Notes: generated from the sequence alone by a model not told the origin. A DNA stretch of 64,000 nucleotides from Polynucleobacter ibericus (GCF_018687955.1 NZ_CP061309.1:1534007-1598006), one strand, 5' to 3'. Shown: positions 9,598 to 19,607, numbered from the stretch's first letter. Translations and numbers: made by a program.

Positions 9598-10428
9598 ATG
9601 ACTCCTCTAATCTCAGCAAACCAATTAGAAGAAATCATTAATAGTGGTGAAAATGTATTGCTCTGTGATTGCCGCTTTGATTTAGTGGACCCTCTCATCG
9701 GCAAAAAATCCTATGAAGAAAGCCATATCCCGGGCGCTATTTATGTTGATCTAGATAAAGATCTATCGGGGACAAAAACTGGTAGTAACGGACGTCACCC
9801 CCTTCCAAGCCCAGAAGCCTGGGCACAAACTAAAGCTCGTCTTGGCATTAGCCCCAACACCCTAGTAGTTGCCTATGATAAGCAAGGGTCTGTTTACGCA
9901 AGCCGCTTGTGGTGGATGCTCAAAGCCACTGGGCACGCCAATGTTCGAGTTCTTGATGGCGGTTTAGATGCTTGGAATGGCCCTATGGGCAATATTCCTA
10001 GGGCACCCACTCCTTGCACACAAGCTATTGCAGTCATGCCCTATGCTGGACTGGTACTAGTTGATGAGGTGGTTAGTAATCTCAATTCCCAGAAATACAA
10101 AATAGTTGATGCGCGTACCGAAGATCGCTTTCATGGTCAAAATGAAACCTTGGATCCGATTGGCGGACATATTCCAGGAGCAATGAATCGTTTCTTTAAA
10201 AACAATCTGAGTGCAACTGCATTTAAAGCACCAGAACTATTGTTTAAAGAGTTCTCAGAATTTCTTGGGCCAATTAAGGCTTCTGAGGTTATTCATCAAT
10301 GCGGGTCTGGTGTTACTGCCTGCCATAACCTTTTGGCAATGGAGCTTGCCGGATTTAAAGGTTCTCGCCTATACGCGGGTAGCTGGAGCGAGTGGTGCGC
10401 AGATCCTAAAAGACCCGTTGAGCTCTAA
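9598..10428 (+). CDS. sseA: Sulfurtransferase, 3-mercaptopyruvate type (tandem rhodanese domains)
   Basis: The 276-aa protein has two rhodanese domains. The first is catalytically inactive (residues about 1-130, with DCRFDL and HIPGA). The second carries the active cysteine C235 in CGSGVTACHN. The CGSGVTA loop is typical of 3-mercaptopyruvate sulfurtransferases, whereas thiosulfate-preferring enzymes have a more basic loop. It moves sulfane sulfur to cyanide or thiol acceptors. The ATG has an AGGAAGC ribosome site. Its 3' end overlaps the convergent ZIP gene by 4 bases. The exact donor preference is inferred. Confidence 0.88.
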   Translation: MTPLISANQLEEIINSGENVLLCDCRFDLVDPLIGKKSYEESHIPGAIYVDLDKDLSGTKTGSNGRHPLPSPEAWAQTKARLGISPNTLVVAYDKQGSVYASRLWWMLKATGHANVRVLDGGLDAWNGPMGNIPRAPTPCTQAIAVMPYAGLVLVDEVVSNLNSQKYKIVDARTEDRFHGQNETLDPIGGHIPGAMNRFFKNNLSATAFKAPELLFKEFSEFLGPIKASEVIHQCGSGVTACHNLLAMELAGFKGSRLYAGSWSEWCADPKRPVEL

Positions 10429-11198
10429 TGCAGCAAGGAAAGTAGGATCACAAACCCTACACCGCAAGCAATCAATACCGTTTGACGTAAAGATTCAATC
10501 CAGTGTGGACGGCGGTGCATTTGCGGAATGAGATCGCTGACCGCAATATAAATAAAACTACTAGACGCAATCACCAGTAAGTACGGCATTGCCGCATGTG
10601 CACGCTCCAAGAAGAAGTAGGCAAGCACACCACCTGCTACTGCCGCTAAACCGCAAATAAAGTTATAAAGTAAAGCGCGTGTACGCGTGAAGCCTGCATT
10701 CAGTAAGACAATGAAATCGCCAATCTCTTGCGGGATCTCGTGAGCAATAATCGCAATGGCAGTAAAGATGCCCACTTGATAGTCAGCCATAAAAGCAGCA
10801 GCGATCAAAATGCCATCGACAAAATTATGAATGCCATCACCCACCAAGATCATCCATCCACTTCGTCCAGCGTTTTCAGCGTCATGCCCATGATGATGGT
10901 GATGACCATCACCTTCATGGTGATGATCGTGGCGTAGTAAAGCAATTTTCTCTAGCAAGAAGAAGCCCAATAAACCAGCAAGTAAGGTGGCGAATAAGAA
11001 CTGAGGTTTTGCATCCTCCATGCTAAATGCTTCTGGTAGCGAATGTAGTAGAGCGGTGGCCAACAAAATACCAACTGATAAGCTGACCATATTGTTGACC
11101 ATCTTGGACAGCAATGCCAGAGAACAGCTAGCGGCTACCAGCACGCTAGCTGTGCCAGCTAAGGCAGTAACTAAGAGGATAGTTTGTAAAACCGACAT
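10425..11198 (-). CDS. ZIP family metal transporter
   Basis: This 257-aa inner-membrane protein has about eight predicted hydrophobic segments. A His-rich cytoplasmic loop sits between the third and fourth (HDHHHEGDGHHHHHGHD), and the ZIP metal-site helices are GDGIHNFVDGILIA and AHEIPQEIGDF. The family imports Zn2+ and sometimes Fe2+ or other divalent metals into the cytoplasm. The ATG at 11198 starts 5 bases after the upstream hydrolase stop, so the two are probably co-transcribed. Longer starts upstream would overlap that gene by about 50 bases and are not favoured. Metal specificity cannot be read from sequence. Confidence 0.9.
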   Translation of the reverse strand: MSVLQTILLVTALAGTASVLVAASCSLALLSKMVNNMVSLSVGILLATALLHSLPEAFSMEDAKPQFLFATLLAGLLGFFLLEKIALLRHDHHHEGDGHHHHHGHDAENAGRSGWMILVGDGIHNFVDGILIAAAFMADYQVGIFTAIAIIAHEIPQEIGDFIVLLNAGFTRTRALLYNFICGLAAVAGGVLAYFFLERAHAAMPYLLVIASSSFIYIAVSDLIPQMHRRPHWIESLRQTVLIACGVGFVILLSLLH

Positions 11199-11203
11199 GC
11201 GGA

Positions 11204-12079
11204 TTAAGCTACTCCATTTTTCTTGAACCAAGCAATGCATTTTTCCCAACCATCCTTGGCAGGACCTTCGCGATAAGTGGCGCGATAGTCTGCATGGAAA
11301 GCGTGTGGCGCATCTGGATACACTTCAATCATTGATGCTTTAGCAGCTGGGTTTTTAGGGGCAGCTTGCGCTAGGGCTGCGCGCATCTGCTCAACACTCT
11401 CCAAAGAGATGCCGGTATCAGCAGCTCCATATAAACCGAGTACTGGTGCCTTTAAGTCGGCAGCAATATCTACTGGATGACGTGGATTGCCTTCAGTTTT
11501 TTCGCCAATGACACGACCATACCAAGCAACTCCAGCGCGCACTTGCGGCAAAGTCGCAGATAACCAAGTGATTCGACCACCCCAACAGAAACCTGTCACG
11601 CCAACCCGCTTGAGATCGCCACCATTTTTACCCGCCCAAACTAAAGCAGCCTGCAAATCATTGAGGACTTGTACATCCGGTGTTTTAGCCACAATATTTT
11701 TCTGAATCTCTGCCACTGTTCCATAAGTATTTGGATCACCAGCGCGAGTAAAAAATTCAGGGGCAATTGCAAGATAGCCTAACTTTGCAAATCTTCTTGT
11801 GATATCAGCAATATATTCATGAACACCAAATATTTCACTCACCACTATTACGATAGGCAGTGAGCCTTTAGATGCATCAGGACGGGATACATAGGCTGGC
11901 ATCTGAAAACTGCCGACAGGAATCATCTGCTCACCTGCCTTGATACCCTTAAAGTCCGTTTCAATTGCTGCAGCCATCACTGGTTCAGATGCGGCCACAA
12001 ATCCCACGCCAATAGCGGTGGCACCAATGGCTGATGTCTTCATAAAATTGCGTCGACTATTTTGAATATCTTTACTCAT
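11204..12079 (-). CDS. Dienelactone hydrolase family protein with Tat signal
   Basis: This 291-aa alpha/beta hydrolase starts with a twin-arginine export signal (NSRRNFMKTSAIG, hydrophobic stretch, then VMAAA). The mature part matches the dienelactone hydrolase family: nucleophile C165 in GFCWGG, D221 in YGAADTG, and the catalytic histidine of PHAFH near 259. The substrate of exported members is generally unknown. ATG 12079 is preceded by GCGAGGAGAC. It lies 36 bases after polA and 5 before the ZIP transporter. Function as a chlorocatechol-type enzyme is unlikely without other catechol genes nearby. Confidence 0.88.
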   Translation of the reverse strand: MSKDIQNSRRNFMKTSAIGATAIGVGFVAASEPVMAAAIETDFKGIKAGEQMIPVGSFQMPAYVSRPDASKGSLPIVIVVSEIFGVHEYIADITRRFAKLGYLAIAPEFFTRAGDPNTYGTVAEIQKNIVAKTPDVQVLNDLQAALVWAGKNGGDLKRVGVTGFCWGGRITWLSATLPQVRAGVAWYGRVIGEKTEGNPRHPVDIAADLKAPVLGLYGAADTGISLESVEQMRAALAQAAPKNPAAKASMIEVYPDAPHAFHADYRATYREGPAKDGWEKCIAWFKKNGVA

Positions 12080-12115
12080 TGTTTTGTCTCCTCGCTTCAA
12101 TTTTTACTGCAGTTT

Positions 12116-14947
12116 TTAATGTGCTTCTTCCCAATTATCGCCAATCCCAATACTAACCACTAAAGGCACCTTTAGTTGAGCAACATGGCACATCAAATCC
12201 GGCAACTTAGCCTGCAGTAGCTCAATCTCATCCAAAGGAACGTCAAACACCAATTCATCATGTACCTGAAGGAGCATTTTGGTTTTTAACTGTTCTTTTT
12301 CCAACCAATCTTCCACCGCAATCATCGCTAACTTGATTAAGTCTGCGGCAGTACCTTGCATTGGAGCATTAATAGCGGCACGTTCAGCGCCTTGGCGACG
12401 TGGCCCGTTCGAGCCTTTAATCTCTGGTAACCAAAGACGGCGGCCGAAGACGGTTTCCACGTATCCATTCTCTCTTGCCTCGAGACGAGTCTGCTCCATA
12501 TATTGAGCAACCCCTGGATAGCGATCAAAGTATTTGGCAATATAGTTTTGGGCAGCAGAGCGTTCGATACCTAGATTACCAGCCAAACCAAAAGCACTCA
12601 TGCCATAGATCAGTCCAAAGTTAATGACTTTGGCGTAGCGACGCTGCTCAGAATTAACATCATCCAAAGGAATACCAAAGATCTCCGCGGCAGTGGCTTG
12701 GTGAACATCTTTGCCTTCTCTAAATGCCGTTAAGAGGTTTTCATCTTCAGCAATATGCGCCATGATCCGCAACTCAATTTGGGAATAATCCGCGGACAAA
12801 AGCTTACAGCCATCAGCTGGAATAAATGCTTCACGAATGCGGCGGCCCTCTTCTGTACGCACCGGAATATTTTGTAAGTTAGGATCGCTCGAAGCCAGTC
12901 GGCCCGTAACTGCAGTAGCTTGAGAGAAGTTTGTATGTACGCGACCAGTCTTAGGATCAGCCATGCGGGGGAGCTTCTCGATATAAGTAGACATCAACTT
13001 TGCCAAGCTGCGGTAATCCAAAATACGTGCAGGTAAGGGATAGTCTTCAGCCAACTTCTGCAATACTTCCTCATCAGTCGAAGGCGCGCCTGATGGTGTC
13101 TTTTTGATCACTGGCAACTCAAGCTGACCAAATAAAATTTCTGCGATTTGCTTGGGTGACTGGATATTGAAAGGCTGACCAGCTAACTGATGAATCTCCC
13201 CCTCCAGCTCCAGCAGACGCTTACCGACTTGCTGTCCCTGTTTTGCCAACAGCGCCGAATCAATCCGAATGCCATTACGCTCCATAATGCCGAGAACCCG
13301 CATGGCCGGCATCTCTACTTTTTCATAGATATAGAGCAGTCCCGGACTCTCCTGAATCTGCGGCCAAAGCTCTAAATGGAGACGCAAGGTAATGTCAGCA
13401 TCTTCTGCCGCGTAGTCCGTTGCAATTTTGAGATCAACTTGATCAAAGCCAATCTGGTGAACGCCTTTGCCACACACCTCTTCGTAGCGAATCGTTTTCA
13501 TGCCCAGATGGCGCTCAGCCAGGCTATCCATATTGTGCGGGAGATGAGATTCGAGCACATATGATTCCAGCAATGTGTCGAATGCAACGCCCTTTAAGGT
13601 AATTCCGTAGTTTGCAAAAATATGGGCATCGTACTTGAGGTTTTGGCCTACCTTTAAATGCGTAGTGCTTTCTAACCAAGACTTCATACGAGTGAGTACA
13701 AAATCACGATCAAGCTGTGCTTCACCATTACGATGCGCTACAGGAATGTAGCAAGCCTCACCTGGCTTCACCGATAAAGAAATACCAACGAGCTCTGCTG
13801 CAAGTGCATCAAGACTAGTAGTTTCAGTATCAACCGCTGTTAATGCAGAAGACTCAATCTTGCTTAACCACTTTTCTAAACTTGCTTCGTCCACAACACA
13901 TTCATAATGACGTTCGATTGCATCTTGTGAGTCACGAGTTGCTTGCGATAAATCTTTGGTTGGTGCGTTAGCAACTATACGCACCTTCTTTTCTCCACCC
14001 GAATTTTCTTCAGAGTTATTAGCAATTGGGCTGCCTGCAAGATCGAAAGAAACTGGCTCAGAGTCTTTATCCTCTGGACTTGTAAGCTGCTTCTCGACAT
14101 CGCGTAACCAGGTCTTAAAGGCATAACGTTCAAACAACTCACGAAGTAATGGCGCGTCTTCAGATTTCGCATGCAAGTCGTCTAAGCTTGGTAAATGTGG
14201 GGATAAATCACAATCCGTTTTTACTGTAATGAGCTGACGAGCTTGCGGCAACCAAGGAAGAGTGGCACGCAAGTTTTCACCAACAACACCTTTAACCTGA
14301 TCTGCATTCGCCATCAAGTTATCGAGATTGCCAAATTCTGCTAACCATTTGTTTGCTGTCTTTGGACCTGCCTTAGGAACGCCTGGTACGTTATCTACGG
14401 TATCGCCAATGATGGATAAATAATCAACGATTAATTCTGGAGGTACGCCAAATTTTTCTTTTACACCCTCAATGTCAAGCTTCTCATTTGTCATCGTATT
14501 AATGAGAGTGACCGAAGGATTTACCAATTGCGCTAAATCTTTATCGCCAGTGGAAATGATGGTTTCCCAACCTGCTTGAGTAGCTTGGCAAGCCAAAGTA
14601 CCAATCACATCATCAGCCTCTACACCAGACACCATTAATACCGGCCAACCTAAAGCCTTGACCATAGCGTGGATGGGTTCAATCTGTTTAACTAAATCCT
14701 CGGGCATTGGAGAACGATGCGCCTTGTACTCCGAGTACATTTCATCGCGGAAAGTCTTGCCCTTGGCATCAAAAACACAGGCAATATGGTCAGCCTTGAG
14801 CTCAGAGCGGGCTCGGCGCATCATATTAACCATGCCATAGATAGCCCCGGTAGGCTCTCCAGCCCCATTTCTGAGGTCTGGCATAGCGTGGAAGGCGCGA
14901 TAGAGGTAGCTAGAGCCGTCTACCAACAAGAGTCTATGTTTAGTCAT
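12116..14947 (-). CDS. polA: DNA polymerase I
   Basis: This 943-aa protein contains all three activities. The 5'-3' exonuclease is at the N-terminus (LLLVDGSSYLYRAFHA; GVEADDVIG; SIIGDTVDNVPGV). The 3'-5' proofreading domain has an intact AVDTETTSLD motif. The family-A polymerase domain shows DYSQIELRIMAH, the O-helix RRYAKVINFGLIYGMSAFG and motif C QVHDELVF. It fills gaps and removes RNA primers. The frame is open to 15064, but MTKHRLLLVDGS at 14947 is the conserved start. No clear Shine-Dalgarno precedes it. Confidence 0.97.
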   Translation of the reverse strand: MTKHRLLLVDGSSYLYRAFHAMPDLRNGAGEPTGAIYGMVNMMRRARSELKADHIACVFDAKGKTFRDEMYSEYKAHRSPMPEDLVKQIEPIHAMVKALGWPVLMVSGVEADDVIGTLACQATQAGWETIISTGDKDLAQLVNPSVTLINTMTNEKLDIEGVKEKFGVPPELIVDYLSIIGDTVDNVPGVPKAGPKTANKWLAEFGNLDNLMANADQVKGVVGENLRATLPWLPQARQLITVKTDCDLSPHLPSLDDLHAKSEDAPLLRELFERYAFKTWLRDVEKQLTSPEDKDSEPVSFDLAGSPIANNSEENSGGEKKVRIVANAPTKDLSQATRDSQDAIERHYECVVDEASLEKWLSKIESSALTAVDTETTSLDALAAELVGISLSVKPGEACYIPVAHRNGEAQLDRDFVLTRMKSWLESTTHLKVGQNLKYDAHIFANYGITLKGVAFDTLLESYVLESHLPHNMDSLAERHLGMKTIRYEEVCGKGVHQIGFDQVDLKIATDYAAEDADITLRLHLELWPQIQESPGLLYIYEKVEMPAMRVLGIMERNGIRIDSALLAKQGQQVGKRLLELEGEIHQLAGQPFNIQSPKQIAEILFGQLELPVIKKTPSGAPSTDEEVLQKLAEDYPLPARILDYRSLAKLMSTYIEKLPRMADPKTGRVHTNFSQATAVTGRLASSDPNLQNIPVRTEEGRRIREAFIPADGCKLLSADYSQIELRIMAHIAEDENLLTAFREGKDVHQATAAEIFGIPLDDVNSEQRRYAKVINFGLIYGMSAFGLAGNLGIERSAAQNYIAKYFDRYPGVAQYMEQTRLEARENGYVETVFGRRLWLPEIKGSNGPRRQGAERAAINAPMQGTAADLIKLAMIAVEDWLEKEQLKTKMLLQVHDELVFDVPLDEIELLQAKLPDLMCHVAQLKVPLVVSIGIGDNWEEAH

Positions 14948-15030
14948 ACCGCAATCGTACAATCTAGTTGTGAATTGCCTACAGGTCTGGTTAAGGAACC
15001 ATCCGAGAGTAGGCTTAAAAAGGTGAAAAA

Positions 15031-15435
15031 ATGCATTATTTAACAAACTTAGTGAGCCGATCAATGAGTCAAAGCCTCACCCTATTGAGCGTTTTGGTGG
15101 TTTTTGGACTTTTTGTCGCCATTCCAGCCCAAGCACAGAATAACAGTCAGGTACTGAGCCCTTCAGAATTAAACCGTATTAATAGTCAACCGATTGCTCC
15201 AGCAGTTAGCGCATCTGGATCAACGAATACACCGGAACAACGCAAACCGAACTATCAGTACAAAGATAAAAACGGTACTACGATTACCGAATACAAAGAT
15301 GTCAATGCACCAAATCAAGTGGATGTAAAAACACCTTACACCAGCTATGAAATGGCTCCACCGACTTCTGTAATGCCTGGTCCGCAAAAAGAAACTGACC
15401 TGATTAGCGTGCCAAGCATCAGCATTCCTTTTTAA
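15031..15435 (+). CDS. Small exported protein of unknown function, DUF2782-like by position
   Basis: This 134-aa protein has a signal peptide: basic N-terminus, hydrophobic LLSVLVVFGLFVAIPAQA, and likely cleavage before QNNS. The mature part is polar and Pro/Ser/Asn-rich, with one conserved-looking patch, YQYKDKNGTTITEYKD. The start at 15031 follows AAGGTGA, a good ribosome site; an internal ATG at 15064 would shorten the N-region. It lies between polA and homoserine kinase, where many Beta- and Gammaproteobacteria carry a short DUF2782 protein with a similar T-x-x-E-Y patch. The family assignment is inference; I do not know its function. Confidence 0.7.
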   Translation: MHYLTNLVSRSMSQSLTLLSVLVVFGLFVAIPAQAQNNSQVLSPSELNRINSQPIAPAVSASGSTNTPEQRKPNYQYKDKNGTTITEYKDVNAPNQVDVKTPYTSYEMAPPTSVMPGPQKETDLISVPSISIPF

Positions 15436-15457
15436 TCTCAAAAGAATTCACTGGTTT

Positions 15458-16432
15458 ATGGCTGTATTTACTCCGATCGATCTTGCAGATATTTCCAATT
15501 GGATTTCTCAAGATTTTGATATTGGCCAAGCCAGTGACATTCGTGGCATTCATGGTGGCATTGAGAACTCTAACTTTTTCTTAGACACCCTAAAAGATGG
15601 CAAGAAGCAGCAATATGTTTTAACCATTTTTGAAAGATTGTCCGCAGAGCAGCTCCCTTTTTATTTAGAGCTTATGCGCCACTTGGCCAATAAGGGCGTA
15701 CCCGTTCCCAAACCCATTGAGAATAAGCAAGGGAAAATCTTATTTACCCTCAAAGGCAAACCAGCAGCCATAGTTACCAAGCTGCCAGGCCTCTCCAGAC
15801 TTGAGCCGGAGGCTAATCATTGCGCATTAGTTGGTGAGATGCTTGCCAAGATGCATTTGGCTGGAAAAGATTTTCCGAAAGCACAAGAAAATCTTCGAAG
15901 CCTTGCTTGGTGGCAAAAAACAATCCCTCAAGTACTTTCATACCTCAATACCTCGCAAAAAGAATTGCTGATGCATGAGCTAAAAACTCAGGAAGAATTC
16001 TTCTTCTCCGGCAAATACGATGGATTACCGCAAGGCGCTAGTCATTGCGATCTCTTCCGCGACAATGTCTTATTCGATCCAAAAGGATCAGATGCATCTC
16101 ATGATCAATTGGGCGGCTTCTTTGACTTCTATTTTGCTGGCACTGATAAATGGTTATTTGATATTGCAGTAACCGCAAATGATTGGTGTCTTGCTGAAAA
16201 TAAACAAGATTTAGATCCTGTGCGTTTAGAGTCATTCCTCAAAGCCTATCAAGCAGTTCGCCCCTTCACCAAAGAAGAGCAAGCAAGCTGGCCACTCATG
16301 TTACGAGCTGCCGCCTTACGCTTTTGGGTTTCTAGACTATGGGACTTCTATCTGCCAAGAGATGCCCAGATGTTGACCCCTCATGACCCTACACACTTTG
16401 AACGCATCCTTTTAAGCCGACGCTCACTATGA
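15458..16432 (+). CDS. thrB: Homoserine kinase, APH-fold type
   Basis: This 324-aa enzyme phosphorylates homoserine on the way to threonine. It is of the aminoglycoside-phosphotransferase fold used in Beta- and many Gammaproteobacteria, not the GHMP-type ThrB of E. coli. Signatures are GIHGGIENSNFFLDT near the N-terminus, the catalytic loop SHCDLFRDNVLFD, and GFFDFYFAGTDKWLFDIAV supplying the metal-binding Asp. It starts 22 bases after the exported protein and overlaps the next gene by ATGA, indicating translational coupling. Confidence 0.94.
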   Translation: MAVFTPIDLADISNWISQDFDIGQASDIRGIHGGIENSNFFLDTLKDGKKQQYVLTIFERLSAEQLPFYLELMRHLANKGVPVPKPIENKQGKILFTLKGKPAAIVTKLPGLSRLEPEANHCALVGEMLAKMHLAGKDFPKAQENLRSLAWWQKTIPQVLSYLNTSQKELLMHELKTQEEFFFSGKYDGLPQGASHCDLFRDNVLFDPKGSDASHDQLGGFFDFYFAGTDKWLFDIAVTANDWCLAENKQDLDPVRLESFLKAYQAVRPFTKEEQASWPLMLRAAALRFWVSRLWDFYLPRDAQMLTPHDPTHFERILLSRRSL

Positions 16433-17208
16433 AACTGAATTCCGCAGCACCCAAAGAAGGCTACACCTGGATTAGACAGGGTATTTGGCTCTTTAAACAG
16501 AATCCTTTGGGCTTCTTGATGTTGGTTTTTATGTATGTCTTTGCAGCACAACTAGCGGTCATGATTCCGGTGATTGGTGTTTTTGCCGTGCTAGTTCTTA
16601 CGCCAACCCTTTCTGTTGGCTTTATGACAGCCTGTCGCCAGGCCATTCAAAAAGAACGAATTAGGCCAATTGTGTATTTGATTGCACTCCAATCAGGCCT
16701 AAGTATTCGCAAAAGAATTTTGCAATTAGGCTTGGTTTATGCCGGCATGATTTTGTTGCTGAGTTTTATCCTCAGCCTCTTAGTTGATTTTGAATTACTA
16801 CTCCCATTAATGACTAGTGATAAACCCATTACACCCGAAGCATTGCGCCAGGTTTACCTAGTACTTTTCTTTGGAGCAATGCTCTACGTACCTGTAGCGA
16901 TGTTGATGTGGTTCTCACCAGTATTGGTAGCGTGGGCAGATATGTCAGTTGCTCAGGCCCTTTTTTCCAGCTGCTTAGCGTGCTGGACTAATAAGGCAGC
17001 ATTCTTTTTATATCTCTCCATTTGGAGCGCCATTTTGATTGCTATTCCGTTAATGGTAGGAATGCTTTTTGATGCCATCAACTTAGGTCAAGCAGCCTCA
17101 TTCGTAATTGCCCCTATCTCCATGGCCGGCCTCACAGTAATGCACTGCTCTTTCTATGCGACCTGGAAGGCTTGCTTTGCAGAAGATGAGGTAGCTTTGC
17201 CTGTTTAA
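16429..17208 (+). CDS. BPSS1780-family integral membrane protein
   Basis: A 259-aa hydrophobic protein with about six membrane segments, starting WIRQGIWLFKQNPLGFLML and containing MIPVIGVFAVLVLTPTLSVGFM. This pattern matches a Burkholderiales membrane protein family (BPSS1780-like) that often follows homoserine kinase. No catalytic motif is visible and the function is unknown. Its ATG overlaps the thrB stop as ATGA. It ends 8 bases before the convergent uvrD stop. Confidence 0.82.
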   Translation: MKLNSAAPKEGYTWIRQGIWLFKQNPLGFLMLVFMYVFAAQLAVMIPVIGVFAVLVLTPTLSVGFMTACRQAIQKERIRPIVYLIALQSGLSIRKRILQLGLVYAGMILLLSFILSLLVDFELLLPLMTSDKPITPEALRQVYLVLFFGAMLYVPVAMLMWFSPVLVAWADMSVAQALFSSCLACWTNKAAFFLYLSIWSAILIAIPLMVGMLFDAINLGQAASFVIAPISMAGLTVMHCSFYATWKACFAEDEVALPV

Positions 17209-17216
17209 CTGATTAA

Positions 17217-19583
17217 TCAGTCAATCGCAGCAAGCTTTGCAATACTGAGTTGCAGCCACTTAATACCATGGCGCTTAAAGTTCACTTGCGCTCGCGCATC
17301 AGCATCTACGCCCTCTAAGCCAGTCACGCGCCCTTCACCAAACTTGGTATGAAATACATTCTGCCCAATCGTGAAGGGATAATTTCCACGTGGTGGCGAA
17401 GCCAATCTTTTCACTTCCAGTGAAGCAGAGCCAACTCGCTTAGCCGGCCTCTGGCGTTCAGAGCCCGAATCAAAAAAGTCATTAGATTCATATTCGCGCT
17501 GACGGGTATAGCCATCCTGCCAAGTAGATCCAGATCTTGAGTTACCGCCGCCCCACCGCGCATCTCTCGCTTTAGGGGTAAGCCACTTCAATGAATCCGA
17601 TGGCAGCTCTTCAAGGAAACGGGAAGGCATGTTGTAGCGCACTTGACCATGTAGCATTCTTGATTGGGTGTGCGAGAGGTATAAGCGCTCTTTCGCACGA
17701 GTAATTGCTACGTACATCAAGCGACGCTCTTCTTCCAAACCATTCTGCTCATTTACGCTGTTCTCATGGGGAAATAAACCCTCCTCAAGACCGGTAATAA
17801 AGACAGAGGTGAACTCTAAGCCCTTAGCTGAGTGTACGGTCATCAGCTGCACAGCATCTTGACCTGCTTGGGCTTGGTTATCGCCGGCCTCTAACGAAGC
17901 ATGGGATAAAAAGGCAGCCAAGGGCGAAACCTCGACAACGCCTGGGGCATTTTCACCAGGCAACATCGCAGCTGCAGCATCTTGACCATAACCTTCTTCA
18001 GCAATGAATGCGGTGGCAGCATTAATTAATTCTTGTAAGTTCTCTACGCGATCTTGTCCTTCGCGCTCTGAGAGGTAATGCTGTATCAAGCCGCTATGCT
18101 GTATCACGAACTCAACGGTTTCAGGTAAAGTATTGTGACGCGTTGCTTCCCGCATATGATCCACTAAGCGTACAAATCCACCAAGTGCAGCCCCGGCTTT
18201 GCCATCCAATGTGGAGGCTGCCAAGTACAAGGAGCACTGCTGCGCTCTTGCAGCATCTTGCAATGCCTCAATCGATCTTGCGCCAATTCCGCGAGTGGGG
18301 AAATTCACCACCCGTGAAAAAGAGGTGTCGTCATTCGGATTCTCTAGCAAGCGTAAGTAAGCAAGAGCATGTTTAATTTCGGCGCGCTCGAAGAATCGTA
18401 AGCCGCCATAAACGCGATATGGAATAGCCGCTGAAAATAGGGCATGCTCAATAATGCGTGACTGGGCATTGCTGCGATAGAGCAATGCGACTTCAGTACG
18501 CTTGATACCGCTATTTACCAAGGCCTTAATCTCATCCACTAACCATGCAGCCTCTGCATGATCACTTGGCGCCTCATAGATACGGACCGGCTCCCCATGT
18601 CCAGCATCAGTGCGTAGGTTTTTACCAAGACGCTCGGAGTTGTTTGCAATCAGATGATTTGCTGTATCCAAAATATGTCCATGCGAGCGATAGTTCTGCT
18701 CTAGCTTCACCATCAAGGGATGATATTGCTTCTCGTATAAGCGCATGTTTTCAACATCGGCTCCACGGAAAGCATAAATACTTTGATCATCATCTCCAAC
18801 AGCAAATACGGAACTACTACCCATACCACTGACATTGATACGACTCGCATCGTGACCAGACAATAATTTGAGCCAAGCATATTGCAAGGCATTGGTATCC
18901 TGGAACTCATCAATCAAAATATGGCGGAAACGCTCTTGGTAATGCGTGCGAATCGCTTCACTATGTTTGAGCAACTCATAGCTACGCAATAAGAGTTCTG
19001 CAAAATCAACTACACCCTCACGTTGACACTGTTCATCGTAAGCAGCATAGAGTTGCGCCATCTTGGCCTGGAAATCATCGCCAACCGCTAAATCCTTTGC
19101 ACGCTGTCCACGCTCTTTGGCATGCGCAATAAAGTACTGCAATTGCTTGGCAGGATACTTTTCATCATCAACCTTCAAACCTTTTAGAAGGCGTTTGATT
19201 GCCGACAGCTGATCCTGGGTATCCAAAATCTGGAAAGTCGACGGCAAACCCGCTTCTTTATGGTGCGCCCGCAATAAACGGTTACAGAGACCGTGAAAGG
19301 TGCCGATCCACATACCCCGAGTATTAATCGGCAACATGGCGCTTAGGCGAAGCATCATCTCTTTGGCAGCCTTATTGGTAAAGGTCACTGCCAGGACGCC
19401 AATAGGGGATACCTGGCCAGTCTGAATCAACCAAGCTATACGGGTGGTAAGGACGCGAGTCTTGCCGCTCCCTGCCCCAGCCAAAATCAAGGCTGACTGG
19501 GCTTGGCCATTTTCATTTACGGGCGGGAGGGTCACTGCCTCGCGCTGTTCTGGATTGAGGTTCGCGAGCAAGTCTGAGTACAT
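17217..19583 (-). CDS. uvrD: UvrD/PcrA-type ATP-dependent DNA helicase (helicase II)
   Basis: This 788-aa superfamily-1 helicase acts in mismatch and nucleotide-excision repair. Visible motifs are Walker [11 protein letters not shown], the Q-region LNPEQREAV, motif [11 protein letters not shown], motif [16 protein letters not shown], motif [14 protein letters not shown] and motif [15 protein letters not shown]. The C-terminal tail [17 protein letters not shown] resembles the RNA-polymerase-interacting Tudor-like module of PcrA/UvrD. The ATG at 19583 lies only 24 bases from the divergent valS start. A minus-strand TATAAT stops 7 bases before the ATG, suggesting a leaderless message. Confidence 0.95.
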   Translation of the reverse strand: MYSDLLANLNPEQREAVTLPPVNENGQAQSALILAGAGSGKTRVLTTRIAWLIQTGQVSPIGVLAVTFTNKAAKEMMLRLSAMLPINTRGMWIGTFHGLCNRLLRAHHKEAGLPSTFQILDTQDQLSAIKRLLKGLKVDDEKYPAKQLQYFIAHAKERGQRAKDLAVGDDFQAKMAQLYAAYDEQCQREGVVDFAELLLRSYELLKHSEAIRTHYQERFRHILIDEFQDTNALQYAWLKLLSGHDASRINVSGMGSSSVFAVGDDDQSIYAFRGADVENMRLYEKQYHPLMVKLEQNYRSHGHILDTANHLIANNSERLGKNLRTDAGHGEPVRIYEAPSDHAEAAWLVDEIKALVNSGIKRTEVALLYRSNAQSRIIEHALFSAAIPYRVYGGLRFFERAEIKHALAYLRLLENPNDDTSFSRVVNFPTRGIGARSIEALQDAARAQQCSLYLAASTLDGKAGAALGGFVRLVDHMREATRHNTLPETVEFVIQHSGLIQHYLSEREGQDRVENLQELINAATAFIAEEGYGQDAAAAMLPGENAPGVVEVSPLAAFLSHASLEAGDNQAQAGQDAVQLMTVHSAKGLEFTSVFITGLEEGLFPHENSVNEQNGLEEERRLMYVAITRAKERLYLSHTQSRMLHGQVRYNMPSRFLEELPSDSLKWLTPKARDARWGGGNSRSGSTWQDGYTRQREYESNDFFDSGSERQRPAKRVGSASLEVKRLASPPRGNYPFTIGQNVFHTKFGEGRVTGLEGVDADARAQVNFKRHGIKWLQLSIAKLAAID

Positions 19584-19590
19584 CAGCCCA

Positions 19591-19598
19591 ATTATAAT
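19591..19598. promoter_or_regulatory. Palindromic ATTATAAT shared by divergent uvrD and valS
   Basis: The 8-bp palindrome supplies a TATAAT in both directions: plus strand 19593-19598, with 9 bases to the valS ATG, and minus strand 19596-19591, with 7 bases to the uvrD ATG. Only 24 bases separate the two start codons, so the -35 region of each promoter must lie inside the other gene's coding sequence. No good TTGACA match is seen in either direction. Transcripts would be leaderless or have a 1-3 nt leader. Confidence 0.55.
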
Positions 19599-19607
19599 TT
19601 GCCTCTT

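Noticed and set aside
10872..10945. CAT-rich repeat resembling a simple-sequence tract
   Set aside because: It encodes the His-rich metal loop of the ZIP transporter, as expected for the family.
14948..14959. TACGAT 6 nt before the polA start as another leaderless promoter
   Set aside because: The -10 match is only 4 of 6 and no -35 box is present, so it was left out of the leaderless set.
14948..15064. N-terminal extension of polA
   Set aside because: The conserved MTKHRLLLVDGS start at 14947 gives normal length, and the extension would overlap the divergent exported-protein gene.
17209..17220. 12-bp palindrome CTGATTAATCAG between the stops of the BPSS1780-like gene and uvrD
   Set aside because: No T-run and no loop; most of its bases are fixed by the two stop codons and neighbouring codons.
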